From positions 1-64,000 of the forward strand of contig CANLWB010000006.1 of assembly GCA_947494695.1 (NCBI GenBank): a stretch of 64,000 nt of DNA, in the 5' to 3' direction. Under the pieces are notes generated by a model, which made no database searches, was not told where the DNA came from, and saw only the letters and a program-made list of their open reading frames with translations. This document shows, in pieces, positions 9,352-18,572 of this stretch. How positions within the stretch are numbered: the first letter of the stretch is position 1; each line of letters opens with the position of its first letter. Origin of the DNA: an uncultured Flavobacteriaceae bacterium (GTDB lineage: Bacteria > Bacteroidota > Bacteroidia > Flavobacteriales > Flavobacteriaceae). Position numbers and translations under genes: made by a program.

Positions 9352-10308
9352 ATGCAAAGACGTTTAATAGATTACATAACCATTGCTTTAAAAGGTGTGG
9401 CCATGGGAGCTGCAGATGCTGTTCCAGGTGTTTCCGGAGGCACTATCGCCTTTATATCAGGAATTTATGAAGAATTAATCTCTTCGATTAGCAATATTAA
9501 TGTCGCACTCTTTAAAACACTCTTTAAAGAAGGTTTTAAATCCTTTTGGAAACAATTAAATGGTAATTTTCTACTCGCGCTAACTTTAGGAATCATTGTA
9601 AGCTTTGTATCTTTTATGAGGCTTGCCAAGTATTTATTAGAGAATCATCCTATTTTAATTTGGTCCTTCTTTTTTGGGTTAATCGTGGCAAGTATCTATT
9701 TTGTTGGGAAACAAATTTCCAAATGGAATTTTCCCGCTGTTATTGCTCTAATTATTGGTGCAGGTATTGCTTACTATGTAACACAAATCCCTGCCCTGGC
9801 TACCAACGAAAGCCCTTTGTTTTTATTCTTTGCTGGTTCCATTGCTATCTGCGCTATGATTTTACCCGGTATTTCTGGTTCATTTATACTCATTATTTTA
9901 GGAGCCTATAAAGTCCTTAGCGATGCTTTGCATGATGTAGACATAAAAAAAATACTCACCTTTACTTGTGGAGCGATTATCGGACTCTTAAGTTTTAGTC
10001 ATATCCTAAAATGGCTTTTTAAACATTACCATAATGTCACTCTGGCCTTACTAACCGGATTCATTTTCGGATCTTTAAACAAAGTGTGGCCCTGGAAAGA
10101 AACCTTAACTTGGCATACCAATTCTAAAGGCATAAAAACACCCGTGCTACAAGAAAGTGTTTCTCCCTTTGCTTTTAATGGAGAACATTATCTGGGGCTA
10201 GCCATTTCACTAATGATTATCGGTTTTTTAACTATTTTTATTCTTGAAAAAATTGGGACAAAAAAAACAGTAAATGGAAAGGGAGAGTACCAGGACACTA
10301 ACCGATAA
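9352..10308 (+). CDS. DUF368 (PopT-like) membrane transporter, copy 1
   Basis: A 318-residue polytopic membrane protein of about eight segments. The conserved DUF368 motif GVAMGAADAVPGVSGGTIAF is at about 14-33, and a second inverted half carries ILPGISGSFILIILG near 175-190. DUF368 proteins (PopT family) have been shown in other bacteria to return undecaprenyl phosphate across the cytoplasmic membrane for reuse in wall and surface polymer synthesis; the same role here is inferred. It overlaps the next DUF368 gene by 35 bases, and aroE follows, so the three form one operon behind the promoter at 9321. Confidence 0.88.
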   Translation: MQRRLIDYITIALKGVAMGAADAVPGVSGGTIAFISGIYEELISSISNINVALFKTLFKEGFKSFWKQLNGNFLLALTLGIIVSFVSFMRLAKYLLENHPILIWSFFFGLIVASIYFVGKQISKWNFPAVIALIIGAGIAYYVTQIPALATNESPLFLFFAGSIAICAMILPGISGSFILIILGAYKVLSDALHDVDIKKILTFTCGAIIGLLSFSHILKWLFKHYHNVTLALLTGFIFGSLNKVWPWKETLTWHTNSKGIKTPVLQESVSPFAFNGEHYLGLAISLMIIGFLTIFILEKIGTKKTVNGKGEYQDTNR

Positions 10309-11299
10309 AATTTTTCTTATTCTTAAAGGGCTAGGTATGGGAGCGGCCAATAAAGTGCCTGGAGTATCGGGTGGAGTCGTTGCTTTTGTTGCCGGGTTTT
10401 ATGAAGAATTTATCTATTCTCTAAAAAAAGTAAACGGAAAAGCCTTTAAATTGTTTATAAATGGACGGTTTAAAAGTTCCTTTAGCTATATAAATGGACG
10501 ATTTTTAGGATTATTGTTTCTGGGGATGGTGATCAGCTATTTTAGCATTTCTAAAATTTTAGACTACCTCATAAAACATTACGAACTCTTCGTTTGGAGT
10601 GTCTTTTTTGGAATGATTATAGGCTCTATTTATTACATCAATAAAGATTTTAAAGCTTGGAATTATAAAACGTACACCTCACTGGCTATTGGTATTATAG
10701 TTGGTTTAAGCATTAGTTTTTTTAACCCAGCTAAAGAAAACGATAATCTATGGTTCGTTTTTTTCTGTGGAATTATTAGCGTTTCAGGAATGACACTTCC
10801 GGGATTTTCCGGATCCTTTATACTCATCTTACTTGGTAATTATGTGCTTCTTCTGGTAGACTCGGTAAATGCACTCTACGATACGTTTTCTGAAATTTTC
10901 GTGGGTGATTTTGGTTTTGTCGATAACGCCCCTCGCGTGAGGTTAATCAAAGTACTGGCAATTTTCACCCTGGGATCGATTACCGGACTGGTTACCTTCT
11001 CACATGTTTTAAGTTTTATTTTAAAACGCTACAAAAACATAACGCTATCGGTTATTATTGGCTTTATTATAGGCTCTTTAGGGGTTGTATGGCCTTGGAA
11101 GGATACGATTTATAAAACACAAGCTAATGGCCATTTCGTTTTAGATTCAACCGGAGAAAAAATAATTGAAAATTATAGAAGATTTATTCCGGAATTAAAT
11201 TCTGAAACTTATATTGCAATCGCATTCATTTTATTAGGAATTGCCATTGTATTAGCCCTGGAATGGTATGGACTAAAAACTAGAAAAAACACCCAATGA
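10274..11299 (+). CDS. DUF368 (PopT-like) membrane transporter, copy 2
   Basis: 341 residues, paralogous to copy 1: LKGLGMGAANKVPGVSGGVV near the N-terminus and TLPGFSGSFILILLG in the second half. It carries an insertion of about 25 residues after the second motif (VDSVNALYDTFSEIFVGDFGFVDN region) that copy 1 lacks. Start ATG 10274 lies inside copy 1, and its end overlaps aroE by four bases (ATGA), which suggests translational coupling. Two adjacent diverged copies could act as a heteromer or on different polyprenyl lipids; the sequence does not decide this. Confidence 0.88.
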   Translation: MERESTRTLTDKIFLILKGLGMGAANKVPGVSGGVVAFVAGFYEEFIYSLKKVNGKAFKLFINGRFKSSFSYINGRFLGLLFLGMVISYFSISKILDYLIKHYELFVWSVFFGMIIGSIYYINKDFKAWNYKTYTSLAIGIIVGLSISFFNPAKENDNLWFVFFCGIISVSGMTLPGFSGSFILILLGNYVLLLVDSVNALYDTFSEIFVGDFGFVDNAPRVRLIKVLAIFTLGSITGLVTFSHVLSFILKRYKNITLSVIIGFIIGSLGVVWPWKDTIYKTQANGHFVLDSTGEKIIENYRRFIPELNSETYIAIAFILLGIAIVLALEWYGLKTRKNTQ

Positions 11300-12036
11300 A
11301 CAAATTAGGACTTTTAGGTAAGAACATTGCTTATTCGTTTTCAAGAGCATATTTTAAAAAGAAATTTGAAGAAGAACATATAACGCATACCTCCTATGAG
11401 AATTTTGATATAGAATCTATCGATTTATTCCCAGCTCTTATTAAAGATACAGCAGACTTAAAAGGTATGAATGTAACTATTCCCTACAAAGAGGTCGTTA
11501 TGCCTTACCTGGATAAAATAAATAAAAAAGCCAAAGCCATAGGAGCCGTAAACACCATTAGAATTACAAAAAAAGGAAAACTGGTTGGCTACAATACAGA
11601 TTGTTATGGTTTTAAGAAATCTATAGAACCATTTCTTAAATTCAAACATAAAAAAGCACTTATTCTTGGAACCGGAGGTGCTAGTAAGGCCGTAGCCTAC
11701 AGTTTAAAAAAACTGGGGATTACCTATAAATATGTTTCCAGAAAACAAGGAGAAGGCATCGGTTTCACCTACGATTCGTTAACAGAAGATGTGATCAAAG
11801 CACATTTAGTTATTGTAAACTGTACACCTTTAGGTACATTTCCAAACGTTGAACAGTGCCCAGATATTCCTTATTCGGGGATCACCGAAGATCATATTTT
11901 ATTTGATTTAATATATAATCCCGAGGAAACTAGGTTTCTAAACCATGGAAAACAAGCCAAGGCCACTACAATTAACGGATTAAATATGTTAAAACTTCAA
12001 GCAGAAAAGGCTTGGTCTATATGGGATTTACGTTAA
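11296..12036 (+). CDS. aroE: Shikimate dehydrogenase
   Basis: A 246-residue NADP-dependent shikimate dehydrogenase (3-dehydroshikimate to shikimate, aromatic amino acid pathway). N-terminal substrate domain: GKNIAYSFSRAYF binds the shikimate carboxylate, and MNVTIPYKE holds the catalytic Lys. NTDCYGF holds the catalytic Asp. NADP-binding Rossmann loop LGTGGASKAVA at about 120-130. The C-terminal NGLNMLKLQAEKAW motif is present. It is a little shorter than E. coli AroE but typical of Bacteroidota. It overlaps the DUF368 gene by ATGA. Confidence 0.93.
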   Translation: MNKLGLLGKNIAYSFSRAYFKKKFEEEHITHTSYENFDIESIDLFPALIKDTADLKGMNVTIPYKEVVMPYLDKINKKAKAIGAVNTIRITKKGKLVGYNTDCYGFKKSIEPFLKFKHKKALILGTGGASKAVAYSLKKLGITYKYVSRKQGEGIGFTYDSLTEDVIKAHLVIVNCTPLGTFPNVEQCPDIPYSGITEDHILFDLIYNPEETRFLNHGKQAKATTINGLNMLKLQAEKAWSIWDLR

Positions 12037-12143
12037 ATTTAGACTTCCAATAGTTAAATCACCCTCCTATTCTTTGTAAATATATAGAGTTGTTAGTATC
12101 TTTAAAGTCTTAAGAGATTTGATGAACCTTAACATTTTTTAAA

Positions 12144-14267
12144 ATGTCTGATATTAATAAACTGCAGGAAGTGGAAGAAACTAACGACAAGAATTCGGCA
12201 GAGGGTCAGTCTAACAAAGACTTAAAAGGTGATGCATCATTAGAATCAAATGAAACACAACAGGCTGAAGATTTAAATTCTGAAGACACTGTTGAAACTA
12301 ATGAAGCTGCCGACGAAGTCGTTGAAGAAACTATTGAAACCTCAGAAACCGAAAAAACTACCACCGCAGCTGAAGAGGTTGTTAATGACGTTACGGAAGC
12401 CCCTGACACCAAAGATACTACTGAAGCCGCAAAAGAACAAGAACCTCTTGAAACCGATAAACAAGAGGATGAGGTAATAAATGAAATCGATGAATCTAAT
12501 GCCAAAGATGCAGAGGAAGAAGATAGCAAAGAAAAACATGTTATAGAAGTTAAAGAGTACGATTCCATGTCTTTAGAAGCACTCGCTATTGAATTAGAGA
12601 GACTTCTAAAACATGAAAAAATACAAGCTATCAAAACACATGTCGATAAAATTAATGCCACATTTAAATCTAAATTTCAGGCGCTTATTGATGATAAGAA
12701 AGAAGAGTTTATTAAAGAAGGGGGGCATGACATTGATTTTTATTATTCGTCACCTATTCAAAAAAGATTTAGAGAAGCCTATAAAGACTATCGTAAGAAG
12801 CTCAATGAACATTACCAAGGTTTAGAAAAGAATCTAAAACAAAATTTGACCGATAAACTTGCTATTATCGAAGAATTAAAAGGTCTTATTAATCTTGAAG
12901 AAAACATAAACACCACTTACAAACACTTTAAGGAATTACAAGAACGTTGGCGTGATACCGGTCCTATTCCTAGAGACAAGTATAACAATGCCTGGAATAG
13001 CTACCACCATCATGTAGAACGATTCTATGACTTTCTGCATTTGAATAGAGATTTACGCGATCTGGATTTTAAGCATAACTTAGAAAAAAAGTTATTGATT
13101 ATTGAGCATGCCGAAGCGTTAGCCAATGAAGAAAATGTAGTTCATGCCTTTAGAGAGTTACAGGAACTGCATAAAATGTGGAAGGAAGAACTTGGACCTG
13201 TAGCCAGAGAACACAGAGAAGAAATTTGGGAGCGCTTTAAAGTAGCCACTAAAATTATAAACGATAAACGCCAGGTTTATTACCAGGAGATTGATAAAGT
13301 TTATGAGAAGAATCTCGAACATAAACTTGAAATTATAGCGCAAATTGAAGCTATAAATGCTCAGGAAAGTAAATCACATAGTGCCTGGCAGAAAAAAATT
13401 AAGGACGTTGAAGAACTTCGAACCGCTTTCTTTAATGCTGGTAAAGTTCCTATTAAGGTAAATGAAAGTACCTGGGCCAGATTTAAAGAGTCTGTACGTC
13501 ATTTTAACAGACAAAAGAATGCGTTCTATAAAGGACTTAAAAAGGAGCAGTATAAAAATCTGCAACTTAAATTAGACCTCATTAAAATTGCCGAAGATAA
13601 TAAGGATAGCGAAGACTTTGAAGTCACAACACCTTTAATGAAGAAAATCCAGAGCGATTGGAAAAAGATAGGACATGTTCCCAGAAAAGATAGTGATAAG
13701 ATTTGGAAACAGTTCAAAGCAGCCTGTAATTCCTATTTTGACAAATTACATACTAAAAGGAATGCTGCTAATCAGGAAAATATTGAGGCTTTTAATAAAA
13801 AGAACGAATTCCTGAATAACCTTAAGGAATTAGAATTAAACCACCCCACTAAAGAGGAAAATATAGCTGCCATTAAAGAACAGATTTCACTCTGGAGAAC
13901 ACTTGGGAAAGTGCCTAATGACAAACGCTATATTGAAAGTAAATTTCAAAAAACAATCGATAGTTTATTCTCAGGTTTAGAAATGGACAAGAATGAAGTT
14001 GAAATGATAAAGTTTGAAAACAAACTTGACAACATCAATACCTCCGACGAAGATCATAGAAATTTAGATAACGAACGTTCCTTTATCCGTAAGAAAATTG
14101 ATGAAGTGAAGAGCCAAATCAACCAATTAGAAAATAACCTGCAATTCTTCACCAATGTTAATGACGACAACCCTCTGGTAAAAGAAGTTCATCAAAATAT
14201 TAAAACACACAAAGAAGCGCTGGAACTTTGGAAAAGCAAGCTTCAGAAAATTAAGAATTTTTACTAG
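12144..14267 (+). CDS. DUF349 repeat protein with acidic N-terminus
   Basis: A 707-residue cytoplasmic protein. Residues 1 to about 135 are very rich in Glu, Asp and Thr and look disordered. From about 140 a series of DUF349 repeats follows, each a helical hairpin with a W..iG.vPr...d.iW..F motif (for example DTGPIPRDKYNNAW, KIGHVPRKDSDKIWKQF, TLGKVPNDKRYIESKF). The C-terminus is coiled-coil-like. Function in Bacteroidota is unknown; the repeats suggest a protein or RNA binder. No operon partner is obvious. Confidence 0.85.
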   Translation: MSDINKLQEVEETNDKNSAEGQSNKDLKGDASLESNETQQAEDLNSEDTVETNEAADEVVEETIETSETEKTTTAAEEVVNDVTEAPDTKDTTEAAKEQEPLETDKQEDEVINEIDESNAKDAEEEDSKEKHVIEVKEYDSMSLEALAIELERLLKHEKIQAIKTHVDKINATFKSKFQALIDDKKEEFIKEGGHDIDFYYSSPIQKRFREAYKDYRKKLNEHYQGLEKNLKQNLTDKLAIIEELKGLINLEENINTTYKHFKELQERWRDTGPIPRDKYNNAWNSYHHHVERFYDFLHLNRDLRDLDFKHNLEKKLLIIEHAEALANEENVVHAFRELQELHKMWKEELGPVAREHREEIWERFKVATKIINDKRQVYYQEIDKVYEKNLEHKLEIIAQIEAINAQESKSHSAWQKKIKDVEELRTAFFNAGKVPIKVNESTWARFKESVRHFNRQKNAFYKGLKKEQYKNLQLKLDLIKIAEDNKDSEDFEVTTPLMKKIQSDWKKIGHVPRKDSDKIWKQFKAACNSYFDKLHTKRNAANQENIEAFNKKNEFLNNLKELELNHPTKEENIAAIKEQISLWRTLGKVPNDKRYIESKFQKTIDSLFSGLEMDKNEVEMIKFENKLDNINTSDEDHRNLDNERSFIRKKIDEVKSQINQLENNLQFFTNVNDDNPLVKEVHQNIKTHKEALELWKSKLQKIKNFY

Positions 14268-14503
14268 TATCACGTTTAGTTAAATGCATTGGACTAAACA
14301 TCATATGCTGCTTAGTAAATTGCACAGATTTCGTTTCGTTTAATATCAAATGTGTTCGTCGAATTACTTTAATTTTTGAGTAAATTGCTTCTATATGACA
14401 TTAATTTATAATGGGGATACATATATTGGCATGTTTTTCGTTATCCTATAAATCATTGGACTGATTTAAACGACTCAACAAAAAGAAATTACGAAAATCA
14501 AAG

Positions 14504-15553
14504 ATGGGCGTAAAAGCAAAATTAATACTTGACGACAAAGAAATAAACGTGCTATGGTTTAAATTTGGCTTCAATCAAGATGCCGATATTACTGGTAGAC
14601 CTTCTCAAAAACCTACTTTTCTCGGACTTCAATTAGTATTCGAAACCCGAAAAGATTTAAACCTTGCTGATTGGTCTTTCGACCCCAATCAAACCAAACA
14701 ATTAGAATTACATATATATCCTGTAATTTTAGGCGGTAAAACGCGTAAATTATATTTTTACGACAGTCACCTTATACATTGGAATAATAACTTTTCCTCA
14801 ACAGGAAATCAACCCATGTCTGAAACACTCCACATTGCTTGCGCTGGCATGGAAGATTCAACTTCTCAAGCTGTGTATTCTTCTTATTGGAGAAAAACCT
14901 TCAAACAAGACCATATTACTCCAACAGTTATAGAATCCCCCACTCCAAGCATAACAGCGATAAACTGGATTCATCCGGAAACTAAAGAAAACTTAAATGA
15001 AACGACCTACGCAGAAAACATAGCTTTAACAGCGCAAATAGAAAACCAGGAAAGTAACTCGGTAAACATTGTCATTACTAAAGAAGATGGAACCGAATTT
15101 GAAAACGGCCAAAAAGAATTATCCTTTGAAGAAACCATTGACGACAATGGAACCGTAGAGTTAACTTCTATAGAAATTAAAGAGCAATGGCAAGACTTTA
15201 AAACGGTAGATGTCGATAAATTAGTCGCAAAAGTAACACACAGCGGATCAAACAAAAAAAGTAAACCCCTACAAATCGTACCTCCCCCAAAAGCAATTGT
15301 CGATTTTAGACCCAGTAAATCTTACGACGGGGAATATGGTTTTGACTTTATGAGAGACAAAAAGTCCAAAAATGATAAGCTTACTTACAAGGATATTTTA
15401 GGAACCAACAAATTTGCAAAAGGTGTCAATGCATTTACAAAATATAAAACAGATACAAAATACAACGATTTAAAGAATAATCAATATGGTAACGTTACCT
15501 TTCCCTGGTACAAAGACAGTAAAGGTAAGTCCATAGAATACATACAAAGCTAG
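14504..15553 (+). CDS. TssD (Hcp)-domain N-terminal half of a type VI secretion effector, ended by in-frame TAG
   Basis: 349 residues. Residues 1 to about 135 are a Bacteroidota TssD/Hcp-like tube domain: VLWFKFGFNQDADITGRPSQ, a central LYFYDSHLIHWNNNFSSTGN segment, and a final strand SETLHIACAG. Hcp proteins form the secreted inner tube of the type VI system and can carry fused toxins. Residues about 155-255 look like an Ig-type domain, then VDFRPSKSYDGEYGFDFMR begins a further domain. The frame stops at TAG 15551-15553 but stays open on the far side, giving LTIYPKETQTLSLQIE without a break in sense, so this is half of one gene of about 659 codons. No tss structural genes are in the window. 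Confidence 0.8.
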   Translation: MGVKAKLILDDKEINVLWFKFGFNQDADITGRPSQKPTFLGLQLVFETRKDLNLADWSFDPNQTKQLELHIYPVILGGKTRKLYFYDSHLIHWNNNFSSTGNQPMSETLHIACAGMEDSTSQAVYSSYWRKTFKQDHITPTVIESPTPSITAINWIHPETKENLNETTYAENIALTAQIENQESNSVNIVITKEDGTEFENGQKELSFEETIDDNGTVELTSIEIKEQWQDFKTVDVDKLVAKVTHSGSNKKSKPLQIVPPPKAIVDFRPSKSYDGEYGFDFMRDKKSKNDKLTYKDILGTNKFAKGVNAFTKYKTDTKYNDLKNNQYGNVTFPWYKDSKGKSIEYIQS

Positions 15554-15583
15554 TTAACCATTTACCCAAAAGAAACACAAACC

Positions 15584-16483
15584 TTGAGTCTACAAATAGA
15601 GACTTTAGATAATCCTAAAAAATTAGACCTTACTTTTCACTATGACAAAACACTTTTCAAACTAAATACCAGTAAAATACCAGCACAGAGTAAAGGTAAA
15701 AAGCGGCTAAACGATTATTTAAATATTGAGTGTTTAAAGGAGTTTAATACAGACCAAACTATAAAGGTGATGTACAAAACACGGCAGTTAGGACAACTTA
15801 ATATTCTTAAAAATGATAAAGCCAATCGTAAAAAAGCACAGGTTGTGTTTGTTAAAGTTAAAACAGAGTTGTATGGTGGCTCAAAATTAAAGGGCAATAC
15901 AACCAATAAAACTGGAACACCTGAAAAAGACATGTTAGCACGTTATTTAAAGCAGGCCTATACCAAATTAGAATTGGATAACATAACATTTGATTTAACA
16001 GCATCAGATCCGGTAACTAAAAAACCAAAATACCCTGATTTTAATAAAAATTACACCTTATTGGATTTAAAACGAAATAAAATCCTTAATAAATATCACA
16101 ATAAAGGCGGAGATAACCTAGCTGAATATATGGAGAACACCCTAAATAAAGAACTCCCGAAATACAAAGATTACTTTAAGGTATTCTTCTTTGGTGATTC
16201 TGGCGGCCGAACTGACAAAGTGGCTAAAATTGTAAAGCTAGCAGGCTATGCCAAAGGGTTTAACTCCCAATCTGCTATTATGTTTGCCGATAAACGTAAA
16301 GCTACAGTAACCCACGAAGTACTACACTGTATGGGTCTACGCCATAGTTTCGATAATAATGCCGCCTATGGTTATAAAAAGAAAGCCACTCAAAACATTA
16401 TGGACTATTCTTCAACAAGAAAACATATTTGGTTATGGCAGTGGAAAAAACTTTGGACAAACAAAGATCTTAAAAAAGAGTAA
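15584..16483 (+). CDS. Metzincin-type zinc metalloprotease, C-terminal half of the TssD effector
   Basis: 299 residues if counted from the TTG at 15584, but the frame is open back to the TAG at 15551 and is the same frame as the TssD half, so the true gene is 14504-16483 with one nonsense codon. HEVLHCMGLRH (His244, Glu245, His248, Gly251, His254) is a full metzincin HExxHxxGxxH zinc site, and NIMDY (Met273) fits the Met-turn. Likely role: a proteolytic toxin delivered into a rival's periplasm. The first of four lipoprotein genes begins two bases after its stop. If the TAG is real, the protease would lose its delivery domain unless readthrough occurs. Confidence 0.78.
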   Translation: MSLQIETLDNPKKLDLTFHYDKTLFKLNTSKIPAQSKGKKRLNDYLNIECLKEFNTDQTIKVMYKTRQLGQLNILKNDKANRKKAQVVFVKVKTELYGGSKLKGNTTNKTGTPEKDMLARYLKQAYTKLELDNITFDLTASDPVTKKPKYPDFNKNYTLLDLKRNKILNKYHNKGGDNLAEYMENTLNKELPKYKDYFKVFFFGDSGGRTDKVAKIVKLAGYAKGFNSQSAIMFADKRKATVTHEVLHCMGLRHSFDNNAAYGYKKKATQNIMDYSSTRKHIWLWQWKKLWTNKDLKKE

Positions 16484-16485
16484 CT

Positions 16486-17076
16486 ATGAAAATGATACTA
16501 AACTACGCACTGCTATTGGTGCTTTTTATCCATTGTAAAGCACAAAATAACACTCAAAAAACGACACAAATGAAAACTTTTGATATAGAAACCTTTGAGA
16601 AAAATAAAATTGATAATGAATACAAAATTGTTACCAAAGATAGTACAGAAATAATACAAGGGCAATGGCACTCAGGTTATGATGAGATTATTAAACATAA
16701 AGAATCACACATTCAAACCTATAACAAATATTACAATACTGGAACATTAAAATTAACTGGGGATTTTTATCCAAGAAATTTTGAAAAAGGGATATGGAAA
16801 GAATATGATGAACAAGGACACCTAATAAAAGAAACCGATTATGACGCGCCTTATACATTCACCTGGGAAGATATCTTAAAACTCATAAAAGACAGAAAAT
16901 TGGATATGGATGCCTATGGTTTTGAAATATTCAGAGGTTCAAATGAAAAAGGAACTACATGGTCTATAACCTATAATAAAAGTGAAAAAGACATGCTTTT
17001 AAGTATTATCTTAATAGATGGGATTACTGGAAAAATTATTAAGGAGTTCGATCGACCTTACCCTTCCGAAGAATAA
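16486..17076 (+). CDS. Candidate immunity lipoprotein, tandem copy 1
   Basis: 196 residues. Signal MKMILNYALLLVLFIHC with Cys17 (an imperfect lipobox). After a conserved KTFDIETFEKNK segment comes a MORN/YwqK-like stretch (YNTGTLKLTGDFYP, GIWKEYDEQGHLIKETDYD), then EDILKLIKDRKLDMDAYGFEI, and a PepSY-like end (WSITYNKSEKDML, IDGITGKIIKEF). It starts two bases after the protease stop, so it is tightly coupled to the effector. Position, export and tandem copies argue for an immunity protein against the metalloprotease. No database family is certain. Confidence 0.7.
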   Translation: MKMILNYALLLVLFIHCKAQNNTQKTTQMKTFDIETFEKNKIDNEYKIVTKDSTEIIQGQWHSGYDEIIKHKESHIQTYNKYYNTGTLKLTGDFYPRNFEKGIWKEYDEQGHLIKETDYDAPYTFTWEDILKLIKDRKLDMDAYGFEIFRGSNEKGTTWSITYNKSEKDMLLSIILIDGITGKIIKEFDRPYPSEE

Positions 17077-17165
17077 AATAGTTAAAACATGGTGCTTTAT
17101 TGTTCATTCATTAAACTTTAACCTTAAAAAAACGTGGAATAAACAACGCTCCTAAAAAGTAAGTT

Positions 17166-17777
17166 ATGAAATCTATGTTAACCTATTTTTTTCTTTTCAT
17201 GTTTGTTACCGGATGTATCGCACAAAATCATGCCCAAAAAACAACAAAATCTAAAACTTTTGATATAGAAACCTTTGAGAAAAATAAAATTGATAATGAA
17301 TACAAAATTGTTACCAAAGATAGTACAGAAATAATACAAGGGCAATGGCACTCAGGTTATGATGAGATCATTAAATATAAAGAATCACACATTCAAACCT
17401 ATAACAAATATTACAGTACTGGAACATTAAAATTAACTGGGGATTTTTATCCAAGAGATTTTGAAAAAGGAATATGGAAAGAATACGATGAACAAGGACA
17501 CCTAATAAAAGAAACCGATTATGACGCCCCTTATACATTTACTTGGGAAGATATCTTAAAACTCATAAAAGACAGAAAATTCGATATGAATGCCTATGGG
17601 TTTGAAGTTTCAAGAAATTTTGGCTTTGGAAGACAGGAGGAAACTACTGAAGAACCTTTTTGGGCAATAACCCACAACAAAAGCGAAGAAGACATGCTTT
17701 TAGGTGTTATAATAATAGATGGGGTTACTGGAAAAATTATTAAAGAATACAATGAACCTTACCCTTCTGAAGAATAA
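17166..17777 (+). CDS. Candidate immunity lipoprotein, tandem copy 2
   Basis: 203 residues; lipobox FVTGC (Cys17). The N-terminal half is almost identical to copy 1 (EYKIVTKDSTEIIQGQWHSG). The C-terminal part instead matches copy 3: VSRNFGFGRQEETTEEPFWA, then IIIDGVTGKIIKEYNEPYP. Outer-face membrane anchoring is expected from the lipobox; there is no clear inner-membrane retention Asp after the Cys. Confidence 0.72.
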   Translation: MKSMLTYFFLFMFVTGCIAQNHAQKTTKSKTFDIETFEKNKIDNEYKIVTKDSTEIIQGQWHSGYDEIIKYKESHIQTYNKYYSTGTLKLTGDFYPRDFEKGIWKEYDEQGHLIKETDYDAPYTFTWEDILKLIKDRKFDMNAYGFEVSRNFGFGRQEETTEEPFWAITHNKSEEDMLLGVIIIDGVTGKIIKEYNEPYPSEE

Positions 17778-17867
17778 AATAGTTAAAACATAGTGCTTTA
17801 TTGTTCTTCAGTTAACTTTTACAACCTAAAAAACGAGGAATAAACAACGCTCCAAAAAAAGTAAGCT

Positions 17868-18482
17868 ATGAAATCTATATCGACCTATTTTTTTCTCCTA
17901 ATGTTTGTTACAGGTTGTATTGCTCAAAATCCCGCTCAAAAAACAACAAAAGTGAAAACTTTTGATATAGAAACCTTTGAGAAAAATAAAAACCACTTAA
18001 ATGAATATATATTCATAGACAATGATAGTACAGTGACAATCCAATCCGATGATGACTATGAATATTATGAGACTATAAACCCCAAAGAGTCATTCTTTCA
18101 ATCCATTAATAGGTATTATAAAAACGGAAATATAAAATTAGAAGGTAAAATTTTTCGACGCTTTTTTCAGAAAGGGATATGGAAAGAATATGATGAACAA
18201 GGACATCTAATAAAAGAAACCGATTATGACGCCCCTTATACATTTACTTGGGAAGATATCTTAAAACTCGTAAAAGACAGAAAATTGGATATGGATGCCT
18301 ATGGTTTTGAAGTTTCAAGAAGTTTTGGCTTTGGAAGACAGGAGGAAACTACTGAAGAACCTTTTTGGGCAATAACCCACAACATAAGCGAAGAAGACAT
18401 GCTTTTAGGTGTTATAATAATAGATGGGGTTACTGGAAAAATTATTAAAGAATACAATGAACCTTACCCTTCTGAAGAATAA
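17868..18482 (+). CDS. Candidate immunity lipoprotein, tandem copy 3
   Basis: 204 residues; lipobox FVTGC (Cys17). The segment after FEKNK is replaced by NHLNEYIFIDNDSTVTIQSD and a divergent middle (KESFFQSINRYYKNGNIKLE), while the block GIWKEYDEQGHLIKETDYD and the C-terminus match copy 2 almost exactly. The variable middle sits between conserved ends, which suggests that residues about 45-95 decide specificity. Confidence 0.72.
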   Translation: MKSISTYFFLLMFVTGCIAQNPAQKTTKVKTFDIETFEKNKNHLNEYIFIDNDSTVTIQSDDDYEYYETINPKESFFQSINRYYKNGNIKLEGKIFRRFFQKGIWKEYDEQGHLIKETDYDAPYTFTWEDILKLVKDRKLDMDAYGFEVSRSFGFGRQEETTEEPFWAITHNISEEDMLLGVIIIDGVTGKIIKEYNEPYPSEE

Positions 18483-18572
18483 AATAGTTAAAACATAGTG
18501 CTTTATTGTTCTTCAGTTAACTTTTACAACCTAAAAAACGAGGAATAAACAACGCTCCTAAAAAAGTAAGCT

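Noticed and set aside
12206-12661. 151-codon minus ORF, Ser/Val-rich
   Set aside because: Antisense shadow of the acidic low-complexity N-terminus of the DUF349 gene.
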